A program made the position numbers and the translations under genes. A DNA stretch of 64,000 bases from UTCFX2 sp963788145 (lineage in GTDB: Bacteria > Chloroflexota > Anaerolineae > Anaerolineales > UBA4823), in assembly GCA_963788145.1 (NCBI GenBank), contig CAWBFQ010000007.1, positions 558,001-622,000 of the forward strand, given 5' to 3'. Each line of letters begins with the position of its first letter. Position 1 is the stretch's first letter. The notes under the pieces are model-generated. The model made no database searches and was not told the DNA's origin. It worked only from the letters and a program-made list of their open reading frames with translations. Shown here in pieces: positions 44,656 through 53,659 of this stretch.

Positions 44656-46515
44656 TCAGTCCAGGAATTGCTGCTGCCATAGCTCCAACGTGAGTAAGCC
44701 TCCCAGTTGGACGGCATAATCTTTACCTGCCATGTGTTCGGCTACCTTTTGGCGAATCGTGTCAGGGTAAAATATGCCCCGCTCCAATGAGTGTGGGTTA
44801 AGCAAGGTGGATTCAACCCAATGGCGCAGTTCGTGCCGGAACCAAGCGCCGTAGTCTTTATATGGGCGAGCTTCGGGAGCAAGAAGCTTTTCTAACCCTA
44901 AGGTACGGATCTGCCAGCGCAGGTCTTTGCGGGCGCGCAACAGTGTATCCCTGGCGCAAGAGACCATCGGCAGGCCAGTTGACGGGTTGGGCACTTTTGC
45001 GAATCGATGATATTTAGAGGTGAAAGCCAGGTAGGCGATATAGCGTTCGTGTAAATAGCCTGGCGGGATGACGAGCGAAAAATCAACCAGGTCGTTATCG
45101 GCGAAGGGCAAGCGCACGGCAGCGTAACCACGCACGACCTCCACACCATTTAGAGTCATGCGAGGGACGCGCTGAGTAAGATCGAAATAAAGCCGCTGGA
45201 TTGCCAACTGGGAAGCATTTGAGCGTTTCATCCCAGCGCGGTAGCTCTCAAACACAGCATCTCCAACCTCTTTATTGAAATCATCCGTGAACAACGCGGG
45301 ATAATCGGATGAATCAAAATAGATCACACCGTTGCCGCGATGCGTCTGCTGGTGGATGAGATAGCTGGTTTGCTCATCATAGTTGCCCCAAAGGCGGCGA
45401 TGGGCTGCATACCCAAACATCGCGTCCCCCAGGAACCCCTTAAAGAGGATCGGCGCAATGGCAGCTTCCTGACCGGCGGCGGCGAGGGCATGTAGATTGG
45501 CGATATTCCCCAAACCATCTGTGCGCGCAACGGCTTCGTTGGCTTTTTCGATCAGCCAGTCCGGTTTCAATTCGTAGAAATGGTAATTGCTTCCGGCAAT
45601 CGCAGCAAGCTCTTTTGCTGCCCGGCAGTCGTCGCACCCCGGGATCCCCCAGGAGAATGTGTGGATTTGTTTTGGATTTAAGGCCTCGGCCATCTCCGCC
45701 AGGATGACGCGCGAGTCCAGACCGCCGCTGAGCAGCAAGCCTTTTGTTGGGTCATCACTTATCCGCCGGCGCACTGCTTGTTGAAGTAAATGATTTAATT
45801 GATCGATGTCTTCTTTTTCGTCTCGCAATTCGTGCAAATCGAGATAATGCAATTTCCAGTATGGGTGGATCTTAAGGCGTCCATCCATATAAGTGAGCAC
45901 GCTGGCTTGAGGTAGTAATTTCACCGCTTCCAAATAGGTTCGATCATCCAAAACGTGGTCAAAGGTCAGGAATTGAGCAAACGCAATTTTGTCTATGGCG
46001 TGTGAAAGCTGAGGATCGGCCAACAACGCGCGCACACCCGAGGCGAAGCTCAATTTGTTGCCTGCATGGGCATAGTACAGCGGGTACAATCCCAGACGAT
46101 CGTTGGTGATCAATAACTTTCGCTGAGGGTGGTCCCAGATTGCCAGGACGAAATCGCCATTTAATCGCGCCGCAAAATCATCCCCATAGGTTTCAAACAT
46201 ATACAAAGCAAGCTCGGCATCGCTGTCAGTCTGCAAAGGGTTTCGGTCGTAATTATTTTCTAATTCGTCCTTCAATTTCTGCTGATTGTATAACTCGCCT
46301 TCCATGATAATGCAGCGGCTATGATCACGGTTCCAAAGCGGTTGGATAGCAGGGTTCAAGATCCCCAGGCTGACCCTTCCCAGACCGACCTTGCCTTCTT
46401 CGAAGAGATTACGTTGAAAACGCGCCTCCGGCTCGAGCCGGTTGGCCATCTCCTCCAGATGTAAGGAATCATCCTTCATGCTGTGATATTTTGAATAACC
46501 AATCAGACCAGGCAT
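44656..46515 (-). CDS. Asparagine-synthetase-like protein lacking the glutaminase Cys
   Basis: 619-residue protein with the AsnB-type two-domain layout. The usual M-C-G start is M-P-G (MPGLIGYSK), so the N-terminal nucleophile Cys2 is replaced by Pro and glutamine hydrolysis is not expected. The other class II landmarks are retained (MEGELYNQ, SDAELALYMFETYG). The synthetase PP-loop is intact (GLLLSGGLDSRVILAEM) with GFLGDAMFG in place of GEGADE. It may use ammonia, or perform a different ATP-dependent ligation on a glycan or acyl group. Confidence 0.85.
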   Translation of the reverse strand: MPGLIGYSKYHSMKDDSLHLEEMANRLEPEARFQRNLFEEGKVGLGRVSLGILNPAIQPLWNRDHSRCIIMEGELYNQQKLKDELENNYDRNPLQTDSDAELALYMFETYGDDFAARLNGDFVLAIWDHPQRKLLITNDRLGLYPLYYAHAGNKLSFASGVRALLADPQLSHAIDKIAFAQFLTFDHVLDDRTYLEAVKLLPQASVLTYMDGRLKIHPYWKLHYLDLHELRDEKEDIDQLNHLLQQAVRRRISDDPTKGLLLSGGLDSRVILAEMAEALNPKQIHTFSWGIPGCDDCRAAKELAAIAGSNYHFYELKPDWLIEKANEAVARTDGLGNIANLHALAAAGQEAAIAPILFKGFLGDAMFGYAAHRRLWGNYDEQTSYLIHQQTHRGNGVIYFDSSDYPALFTDDFNKEVGDAVFESYRAGMKRSNASQLAIQRLYFDLTQRVPRMTLNGVEVVRGYAAVRLPFADNDLVDFSLVIPPGYLHERYIAYLAFTSKYHRFAKVPNPSTGLPMVSCARDTLLRARKDLRWQIRTLGLEKLLAPEARPYKDYGAWFRHELRHWVESTLLNPHSLERGIFYPDTIRQKVAEHMAGKDYAVQLGGLLTLELWQQQFLD

Positions 46516-46589
46516 AAGTTGATTTTTTCTCCAACAAATACTATAGGAACCGGTTCACCCGGCTCGTGCGGCACCAGAAAGCTTCATCT

Positions 46590-47345
46590 CTAGGGCGTCA
46601 TGTTCTGAACGGATGGCTGGGCTGGCATTTCGTCGAACATGGCATCATAGACCGTGCCTGCAAAATGAGCGCGAAGTTCATCAAAGTTGAGCACAACCTC
46701 GCGCAGGTCATCGCTGGTGTTCTTGAGGGTCTTGCTCTGGACGGGCAAATCCTTGATTTTCAGGAAAGCAAACAGTGAGTTGAGCGTCTGATCTTTGGCG
46801 GTGAGCAAATCCTCATACTCGATGATCAGCCGAGGCAGCTTCAACGAGGCGGCGTAATCATCTAACTCCTGGTCTGCCTGCTCTCTTTCTTTGATAAATT
46901 GATCGAATTCTACCAGATTGATCTGCAACGGCGGCATTCGGTCAGATTCCTGGTAGAGGTTCCATTTTCCGGATGCCTCAAACAAACGGCGGGCATTGAT
47001 GCGCGACACAACCGCCTTGATGAAATTCCGTCTGCGCATCTGGATGATACGGCAACCAGTTTTCTGCACGATCGCCGCAAAACCCTCATGATCGAGCACA
47101 TCTACCAGCTTGGTTTTGAATCCTACCGCTTTCTTTTTTCCGATTAGCGGCGGGGTGAGAAATGATTGCGCCCAATGGAGTTGTTCTTCGGCTGTTGTTC
47201 CTTGCTGCTTCATCACAGCGAAATGTTCATAGACGGCCTCTACCTGAGGGTGCGACATCAGCATGCTGGTCAAGTAGGTGCTGCCATCTCGTTCAATGAA
47301 AAGGATAATGTAGGGTGTGATCTGCGGACGAATGAAATAGGACAT
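46590..47345 (-). CDS. Stf0-type sulfotransferase
   Basis: About 251-residue PAPS-dependent sulfotransferase-like protein. ATG 47345 follows AAGGGA; the upstream extension in frame is not homologous. FIERDGSTYLTSMLMSHPQ is the 5'-phosphosulfate-binding loop, and RRRNFIKAVVSRI corresponds to the 3'-phosphate-binding region. Resembles trehalose/glycolipid 2-sulfotransferases. With the second sulfotransferase at 50243 it implies sulfated surface glycan. Confidence 0.75.
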   Translation of the reverse strand: MSYFIRPQITPYIILFIERDGSTYLTSMLMSHPQVEAVYEHFAVMKQQGTTAEEQLHWAQSFLTPPLIGKKKAVGFKTKLVDVLDHEGFAAIVQKTGCRIIQMRRRNFIKAVVSRINARRLFEASGKWNLYQESDRMPPLQINLVEFDQFIKEREQADQELDDYAASLKLPRLIIEYEDLLTAKDQTLNSLFAFLKIKDLPVQSKTLKNTSDDLREVVLNFDELRAHFAGTVYDAMFDEMPAQPSVQNMTP

Positions 47346-47377
47346 GTGAAATCCCTTAAGCGATAAGATGAGTATAT

Positions 47378-48562
47378 TCAGCGGGGCGAAACCGGTTGCG
47401 TTGGTTTGCGTTCTGTTTGAACAAAGGATTTGAATAGAATAGATCGTACACCGGAATTCGCCAGCCATGCAGGCCGGTAGCGGATTGCTTTCCAAAGAAA
47501 AGCCCTTGCCTCAGACAATTCGCCTTGTTGGAAAGCAGTGAAGCCAAGTTCGACCGCAGCCTTTGCAAGATGTGTGTTCCTCTCTTGGGCTAACCCAGAA
47601 AGCTCCAGCGGCAGATGATGATAGATCATCTCAAGAAAATCCAGCTTGTTAGTTACTTTGGGTAGATCGGCTACGGCCGAAAGGCGGTCTGATAACAGTT
47701 TGCCTTGGTTCGCAGCCAGGCGGGGATCCAGTTCAACGGCTCTTGCCAATGCATCACAAGCTTCGGGAAATTCCCCGGCGCGATAAGCCTGGATCGCTTT
47801 GCGTAAATAAGCGCTGCTGTAGGCCAGGTCTTTCTTTGCCTGCCAGTTGGGCGGAAGAGAGGAATTGGCGAAGGTTTTGGAGAGCACAGCAAATGTGGCA
47901 GTAGTCATCCGCTCGCGATCCCTGGTCATTTGGTCGGTATGGAAGCGATAATATGAGATCGGTTCAGCAACCCAGCCCATCCGGCAGCCCAGGCGGGCCA
48001 GACGCAGCCACATATCCCAGTCTTCGTAGGCGCGCAAGCTTTCATCGAACATCCCCGCTATCTCCTGCCATTCTCTTCGGACCATCACGCTGCATACGTG
48101 AAAGGGATTCCAGTAAAGCAGATCCGACAGGTCATCCGGAGGCGGCTGGTCAAAGATCTTTCCAAGTGGATTTCCGTTCTGATCGATCAAGATGGCCTTA
48201 CCGGCGACAAAGCCCAATTCAGGGTCGCCATTCAGTCTTTCCGCCAATAGCTCTAACTTGCGGAGTGTGAAAAGATCATCCGAATCAAGAAAGGTCAGAT
48301 AATTTCCATTGGAATTGCGGATACCCGTGTTACGGGCTGCCGAAAGGCCAGCATTTTCTTTATAAATGTATCGCAACCGGGGATCGTCAAAACTTGCAGC
48401 GACCTGGCGAGTTTGGTCTGTTGAGCCATCGTCCACAATGATCATTTCGAAATCTTGATTCGTCTGGTCAAGCACACTTTGTACAGCAGCAGCCAGATAG
48501 CGGCTCTGGTTATAGGCGGGTATGATCACGCTGATTGACGGAACTTGTTTTGCCTGCATCAT
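47378..48562 (-). CDS. Family 2 glycosyltransferase with C-terminal TPR-like region
   Basis: 394-residue protein: an N-terminal GT2 domain (SVIIPAYNQSRYLAAAV, VDDGSTDQTRQV, FLDSDDLFT, YEDWDMWLRLA), then a helical region with TPR-like repeats (YLRKAIQAYRAGEFPEACDAL; AAVELGFTAFQQGELSEARA). Two ATGs start the frame (48562, 48559). Confidence 0.87.
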   Translation of the reverse strand: MMQAKQVPSISVIIPAYNQSRYLAAAVQSVLDQTNQDFEMIIVDDGSTDQTRQVAASFDDPRLRYIYKENAGLSAARNTGIRNSNGNYLTFLDSDDLFTLRKLELLAERLNGDPELGFVAGKAILIDQNGNPLGKIFDQPPPDDLSDLLYWNPFHVCSVMVRREWQEIAGMFDESLRAYEDWDMWLRLARLGCRMGWVAEPISYYRFHTDQMTRDRERMTTATFAVLSKTFANSSLPPNWQAKKDLAYSSAYLRKAIQAYRAGEFPEACDALARAVELDPRLAANQGKLLSDRLSAVADLPKVTNKLDFLEMIYHHLPLELSGLAQERNTHLAKAAVELGFTAFQQGELSEARAFLWKAIRYRPAWLANSGVRSILFKSFVQTERKPTQPVSPR

Positions 48563-48605
48563 GGTTTCCGGGCCAGGTTGGTTTCGGTGAAAATGGGATC
48601 AGCAA

Positions 48606-50250
48606 TCATTGCAAATCCCCAGTTCCAATGATTAAGCCATCGTCGGTAACACGTAGAACTTTTATGCCCGTAATCCCTGACGAAACCAGCGACGGACGCA
48701 ATTCGGCCAGGTTGGGTAGATTCGGGGGCTCAATCTGGTTAAAGTATACCAGAATTGCATCGCCTGCAATCAACCAGTTTTTAACCGATTCTAGTTCAGC
48801 AGCATAATTGGGATTTACCTGACGATTTGTGATCTGTACTTTGTGAGGTAAAGAAATGGCAGGTCGGTTGGTGTACAGGAGAATTGGCTCAGGCAAATTT
48901 GAGAATACTGCCAGATTGGGGGGGAAATCTGCCAGATATGAAAAAAGCTCGGATTCGCGCCGAACGCGGGCTATCAAACCCGATCCCATTCAGATGAGTT
49001 GCTTGAATATAGGAAATCGACTGGCGAGAATTGGCCACAATCATCAAAAGCGCCAGTATCCAGCTGCCGCTCAACGCGAGTTGCGGGCGTCTTCCACTCA
49101 GGGGTATCTGCTGAAACAGGTAGACCACGACTATCAGGACAGAGACAAATATGGGAGAGAGAATTCGTCCATCTAAGGGAGTATTGGCATCAAAGAACGA
49201 CAGCGAAAAAGAGAGGAAGATAAAATAAATCGGGATAAAGATCAACAAGGCCAGGATAATCCCCGGTAATGCAAACCACTTTAATTGAGGCGCGCCGGGT
49301 TCTCCTTGTTTCAGTTTGAAATAGAGAAGATATAGGATTATCAGAGAGAACGCTGCAATTACCAGAATTTTTACGAGCAGGGGCGAATCCATGCGCACCT
49401 GCAACCACAAACTGATGGTTGTCAATGCCTGTGCGATCTGACTCCACTCGATTGGGTGGAAGATGAACTCGCGGTTGGTGGCTGTCCCGGCGACCTGGCT
49501 GTTGCGCAGCATCCAGAGCGCCAGCGGAGCAGCGCTGACCAAACCAAAAAGAAGCGTATGCCATATCCTCTTGCGGGAATTTTGGCTGGAAAAAAGCAGG
49601 ATCGCCAGTCCAAACGCAGCTGCTATGGCGATCCCGGTATAGCGTGTTAGCAGTGCGAATGCTGTTGCCAGACTTGATATCAATAGAAACCATATGGTTG
49701 GCTTTTGCAGATATTTTCCCAAAACCAGCACACCGATCAGGAATAGAAATATGAACAACGCCTCCGTCCAGGCCATGGTATGGATTTCCACTAGAAATAG
49801 CGCCGAAAGCATCAGCCCGGCTGCAAGGATATTCCACAGGGATCGGGCGAATGCGCCAGAGAAAAATGGATGATCCCCGGCAGAAAATTCATCCGGATGC
49901 TTTGCTGCTACACTGCGTGCAATTTGGACGATGAGCAGGATGTTCCCGGCAAACAGGAGTGAATTCAATACACGCGCCCATTCCATTGCCTGGAGCCCCA
50001 GCCGCTCTCCGATGGCGAGGAGGAATGAGTAGAATGGGGCGCGATGGGTGATTGGTATCATGTCGCCATGGATGGATGGCAGCCCAAAACCGGCGCCATG
50101 CGCCAGATTGCGCGCCCCTACAAGATATATAACCGAATCTGGAGACGAACCAATCCCATAGGGTGTGGCGTAGATCACAATCCCAATTCCTACCAAAGCC
50201 AGCACCAGAACGGCAATCGAATCCAGGCCTGGCTGCTTCGTTTCAGCCAT
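48606..50250 (-). CDS. Polytopic membrane glycosyltransferase-like protein (frameshifted)
   Basis: GT39-like membrane protein, about 548 residues after bridging a +1 break at 48968-48970 (an extra base in GGG on the plus strand). Ten or more TM helices (VLVLALVGIGIVIYATPYG onward) are followed by a soluble tail (SELFSYLADFPPNLAVFS...) in the second frame. First outer loop SSPDSVIYLVGARNLAHG. It overlaps the sulfotransferase gene upstream by 8 bases. Sugar donor unknown. Confidence 0.7.
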
Positions 50251-51475
50251 CAGCCTCTACTTTGTGTGGTCCAAGAAGTTGTCTGATAATGGAAGATGAC
50301 CAACCTGTCCACGAGTTAATTTCATGGTCGACAATCCAATAAATATGTATTTTCGATAATGTGGTCATAAGGATATCCCAAACAGCAGACAAGGATGCCA
50401 ATTTATTTTCGCCAAACCAGTGATCCATTGCCGGATCACCCAGGTAAATCCGCGCGGTTGGCTGTTCACCAGGATCGGCTTTCCAGAAACGGATGCCTTT
50501 GGCAGGAATAGCAAGCAAAGCGTCAGTATATTTGAGCGCCAGTTCGCGATTGGGGTAAAACTCCCCCAACTCGGTAAAATGGGCTTCTCTGGGGTAACCG
50601 TAGACCTCCAGGCGATCTCCCAGGATCGCTTCAGCAAGCAAGTTTTGCTCAGGCGAGAATTCTTTCTTCCACAAGGAAATCCGGGTTGCATCGACAGGCT
50701 GGCTGGCTTTATCCTTCCAGGGCACGTTTCTGCTGTTCAACATCTTGCCTGTGCTGGATGTATCGAGCATGCCTTCCTCAAATTCTTCACCGAGGAACTC
50801 GCAAACCTTTGTCAACTCCTCTTTCGGCGAGGCGATCAAATCCTCATAGCGCAAGGAATAGCTGAGCCGATCGGTCGTAAAGAAATCATTGCTGCTTTCA
50901 TCCATCGCTCTCCAATAAGAAAAAGCTTCCATTAAGGACATCGCCCCCCAAGGCACTTTTCTAAGAGAAAGCGCAACATCCCTGGGATCACGCGTGATGC
51001 GTAAAATTGGTGAATCCGCGAAGTACTTGCGGATTGATTTTACCGACTGGATATGATCCGGGGTTTTCTCTACCCAGCGAAATTTCCCCATCCGTTCCAT
51101 GAATGGCTGGGCTATTGAGGCGAGCATATTCGCAACGGTTGGATCACGGGCAGCCAGGAAGCTCTCGATCTGAGCTTTTTGGAGCTGATATTTTTCGGTG
51201 AGGCGCAGTCTTTCTGCACTCGAAAAACTGCTATGTGTGATTGAGCAGATGAAATCCAGGGCTAGCGAGGGCCAGGTCTGTGGGTCAATCAAGGTGTCTG
51301 GATCGACGGCGGAACTTGTTACGGATTTTGCCAATTGGCGAAAGAAATGGGTCTCTGGCCCGCAACTCATTCGGCTGTGGGCGGCAAGCATGGCTGCCAA
51401 CAATGTTGTGCCAGAGCGAGGAACGCCGACGACAAACACAGGGGCGTTAGTCGTTTGGACGTTGTTCATCCGCAT
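50243..51475 (-). CDS. PAPS-dependent sulfotransferase
   Basis: 410-residue sulfotransferase: FVVGVPRSGTTLLAAML (5'-phosphosulfate loop), RITRDPRDVALSLRKVPWG (3'-phosphate site with Arg/Ser region), YEDLIASPKEELTKVCEFLG. The ATG at 51475 follows AGGAAG; the gene overlaps the Wzt stop by 10 bases. Probably sulfates the exported glycan; the substrate is inferred. Confidence 0.85.
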   Translation of the reverse strand: MRMNNVQTTNAPVFVVGVPRSGTTLLAAMLAAHSRMSCGPETHFFRQLAKSVTSSAVDPDTLIDPQTWPSLALDFICSITHSSFSSAERLRLTEKYQLQKAQIESFLAARDPTVANMLASIAQPFMERMGKFRWVEKTPDHIQSVKSIRKYFADSPILRITRDPRDVALSLRKVPWGAMSLMEAFSYWRAMDESSNDFFTTDRLSYSLRYEDLIASPKEELTKVCEFLGEEFEEGMLDTSSTGKMLNSRNVPWKDKASQPVDATRISLWKKEFSPEQNLLAEAILGDRLEVYGYPREAHFTELGEFYPNRELALKYTDALLAIPAKGIRFWKADPGEQPTARIYLGDPAMDHWFGENKLASLSAVWDILMTTLSKIHIYWIVDHEINSWTGWSSSIIRQLLGPHKVEADG

Positions 51476-52743
51476 TCTTCACTTCCTGATGGCAGCATCT
51501 TCATTCCTGTGAAATCCCAAGAATGCGGCAAATAGGCCGTTCCATTGATTTGCAAACCGCCTTTGAGCTTAAGATGACCGATCTTGTTGACGCGATCATA
51601 AAAAGTGAAGCCATCGGAATGAAAAAGGATCGAATCTATCGTGTAGATATTTGGCAGTAGATTAATATGTGGGATCACGATATCAACATAGCCATTCTGT
51701 GGTTGTCCATCCAGAGACAAATCCCCTAGTTGCAGGTCGTCCACATCCGAACGGATACCAGTCACCTGATCGCCATAGAGCACATTCAGGGTGAGATTAA
51801 TGATGGGATTACGGACAGGTTTGTGTGACTGGATATGCAGCCGAAGTTTTACATAATCGCCGATATTAAACTCTTCTTGGGAACTGCCGGCTTCATTCAG
51901 GATTTCCAGGCGATCTGTTTTGATCTCGCCTGTTCCAGCCCGTAAGATATCTGTTCCTTGATACAGCTTGATTAGCGATTCGCGGTAGAGATCGATGGCG
52001 TGTTCGATCTCTCCATCAAAAATAGCCCGCCCTTTTTCGAAAGTGATCGCCCGCGAACACACATGACTGATGGCATGTAAATTATGTGAAACGAATACAA
52101 TCGCTACGCCTTTCGATTTCAACTCTTGGATGCGCAACTGGCATTTATTACGAAAAGCCAGGTCGCCTACCGCCAACACTTCATCCACCAACAAGACATC
52201 CGGTTCCAGGTGAGCTGCAACAGAGAAACCTAATCGAACCACCATACCCGAACTGTAGCTTTGAACGGGCATATCGATAAATTCACGAATGCCGGAAAAA
52301 TCCACGATTTCATCGAAACGCTGCTCGATCTCGGCTCTTGAAATCCCTAATACCGAGGCGTTGATATAGACATTCTCTCGACCAGTCAGCACCGGGTTGA
52401 AGCCAGCACCAAGGGCAATGAGCGCCTGCATACGGCCGCGCACAATCATCTCTCCGCCATCGGGCTTGATTAAACCGTTCAACATTCGCAAGAGAGTTGT
52501 CTTGCCTGCGCCATTATGTCCGATCAGCCCCAAGGCTTCGCCGCGGTTAAGTTTAAAAGACACGTTCTGCACTGCCCAAAACTCGTCTGTCCGGAGCGCC
52601 TCGCGTTGGCTATTTCTGCCGATCAGTTCTGAAGCCAGGTCTTGCACTCCATACATCAGGGAACGTTTTAGGCTGCGGCAGAACTTTTTGCTGACGTTGT
52701 TGACTTCTATAAGAGTATCGGAGTGATGTTCAATATTGGACAT
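51466..52743 (-). CDS. wzt: ABC transporter ATP-binding protein with glycan-binding extension (Wzt)
   Basis: Polysaccharide ABC exporter ATPase of 425 residues: Walker A GLIGHNGAGKTTLLRML, signature YSSGMVVRLGFSVA, Walker B PDVLLVDEVLAVGD. The C-terminal extension of about 170 residues (after residue 255) has the Wzt carbohydrate-binding layout (INLTLNVLYGDQVTGIRSD...). In Wzt proteins this domain recognises the capped end of the glycan, so chain-end modification such as sulfation or acylation may be recognised here. Confidence 0.9.
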   Translation of the reverse strand: MSNIEHHSDTLIEVNNVSKKFCRSLKRSLMYGVQDLASELIGRNSQREALRTDEFWAVQNVSFKLNRGEALGLIGHNGAGKTTLLRMLNGLIKPDGGEMIVRGRMQALIALGAGFNPVLTGRENVYINASVLGISRAEIEQRFDEIVDFSGIREFIDMPVQSYSSGMVVRLGFSVAAHLEPDVLLVDEVLAVGDLAFRNKCQLRIQELKSKGVAIVFVSHNLHAISHVCSRAITFEKGRAIFDGEIEHAIDLYRESLIKLYQGTDILRAGTGEIKTDRLEILNEAGSSQEEFNIGDYVKLRLHIQSHKPVRNPIINLTLNVLYGDQVTGIRSDVDDLQLGDLSLDGQPQNGYVDIVIPHINLLPNIYTIDSILFHSDGFTFYDRVNKIGHLKLKGGLQINGTAYLPHSWDFTGMKMLPSGSEECG

Positions 52744-53603
52744 CAGGCGCTAATCCGTTCAATCATGATAGGAAGGGCAATTCGGTAAATCAACCATGCT
52801 GCAAAGAGCAGAACTACCGAAAAACCGCTGATGATGGCGAAGGAAATCGGGTTATTTAACTGACCGGTTACCAGAAGATCGCGAGCAGCAATCAGCAATG
52901 GGCTGACCGGGTTGAGGGTGACAATCAAGGACAAGGGAAATGTCTGTGGTGGTGGATAAATCACCGGGGTTACAAAAAACAGCAACTGAGTGATGACCGG
53001 GAGAGAAGTTGTGACATCGGTGTAGAGCATACCGATTGGTGTGAGTAGAAGTCCTACGGACATACCCAGGAGGATCAGCATAAAAATAGGGCCAAGCGCC
53101 AGGAAAGCCCCCCAGGTAACTGGAATCCGAAATGCCAGGAAAATTACTACCATGATGCTGAATTTGATCAGCAGGTTGAACAAGATCATGTAAAAAGCAG
53201 AGAGGATCAACGCTTCCCGCGGGAAATTAATTTTTACCAGCAGCGATTTTGAGGCCGTGAGGGATTTTAATGGCCCATTCAGGCTCTCAGTAAAAATTTG
53301 CCATAAGAGGACACTGATCAATACATAAACCGGATATGGGATATCGGTCTCCCCAAAATTGATGATGTTGCGTGATTGGAGGAAGATAAATATCAGACTG
53401 GTCACAATGGGCGGGACAAATGCCCAGATCACCCCAAAGAGGCTTTGGCGATATTGGGCCGAAAGATCGCGCACGAAGAAACGCCAGGACAGTTCGCGGG
53501 CAGACTTTAGATCCTGCCACATGGCGCGAAAAAGTAAGCCCGGCGTGCGCATCTGAGAAGCCGAATTATATACTTGCACGGATGTTTTTGCCTGTTCAGT
53601 CAT
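52743..53603 (-). CDS. wzm: ABC transporter permease (Wzm)
   Basis: ABC-2-type polysaccharide exporter permease of about 286 residues with six TM helices: RELSWRFFVRDLSAQYRQSLFG, WAFVPPIVTSLIFIFL, and the C-terminal helices. ATG 53603 is chosen because the N-terminal extension in the frame is not homologous. It overlaps wzt by one base (TGATG). Confidence 0.9.
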   Translation of the reverse strand: MTEQAKTSVQVYNSASQMRTPGLLFRAMWQDLKSARELSWRFFVRDLSAQYRQSLFGVIWAFVPPIVTSLIFIFLQSRNIINFGETDIPYPVYVLISVLLWQIFTESLNGPLKSLTASKSLLVKINFPREALILSAFYMILFNLLIKFSIMVVIFLAFRIPVTWGAFLALGPIFMLILLGMSVGLLLTPIGMLYTDVTTSLPVITQLLFFVTPVIYPPPQTFPLSLIVTLNPVSPLLIAARDLLVTGQLNNPISFAIISGFSVVLLFAAWLIYRIALPIMIERISA

Positions 53604-53659
53604 CGTATTCTCTGACGGTGTTCCGCATTGCCGAAATCTCCTATGCATCGCTTGCGAAA

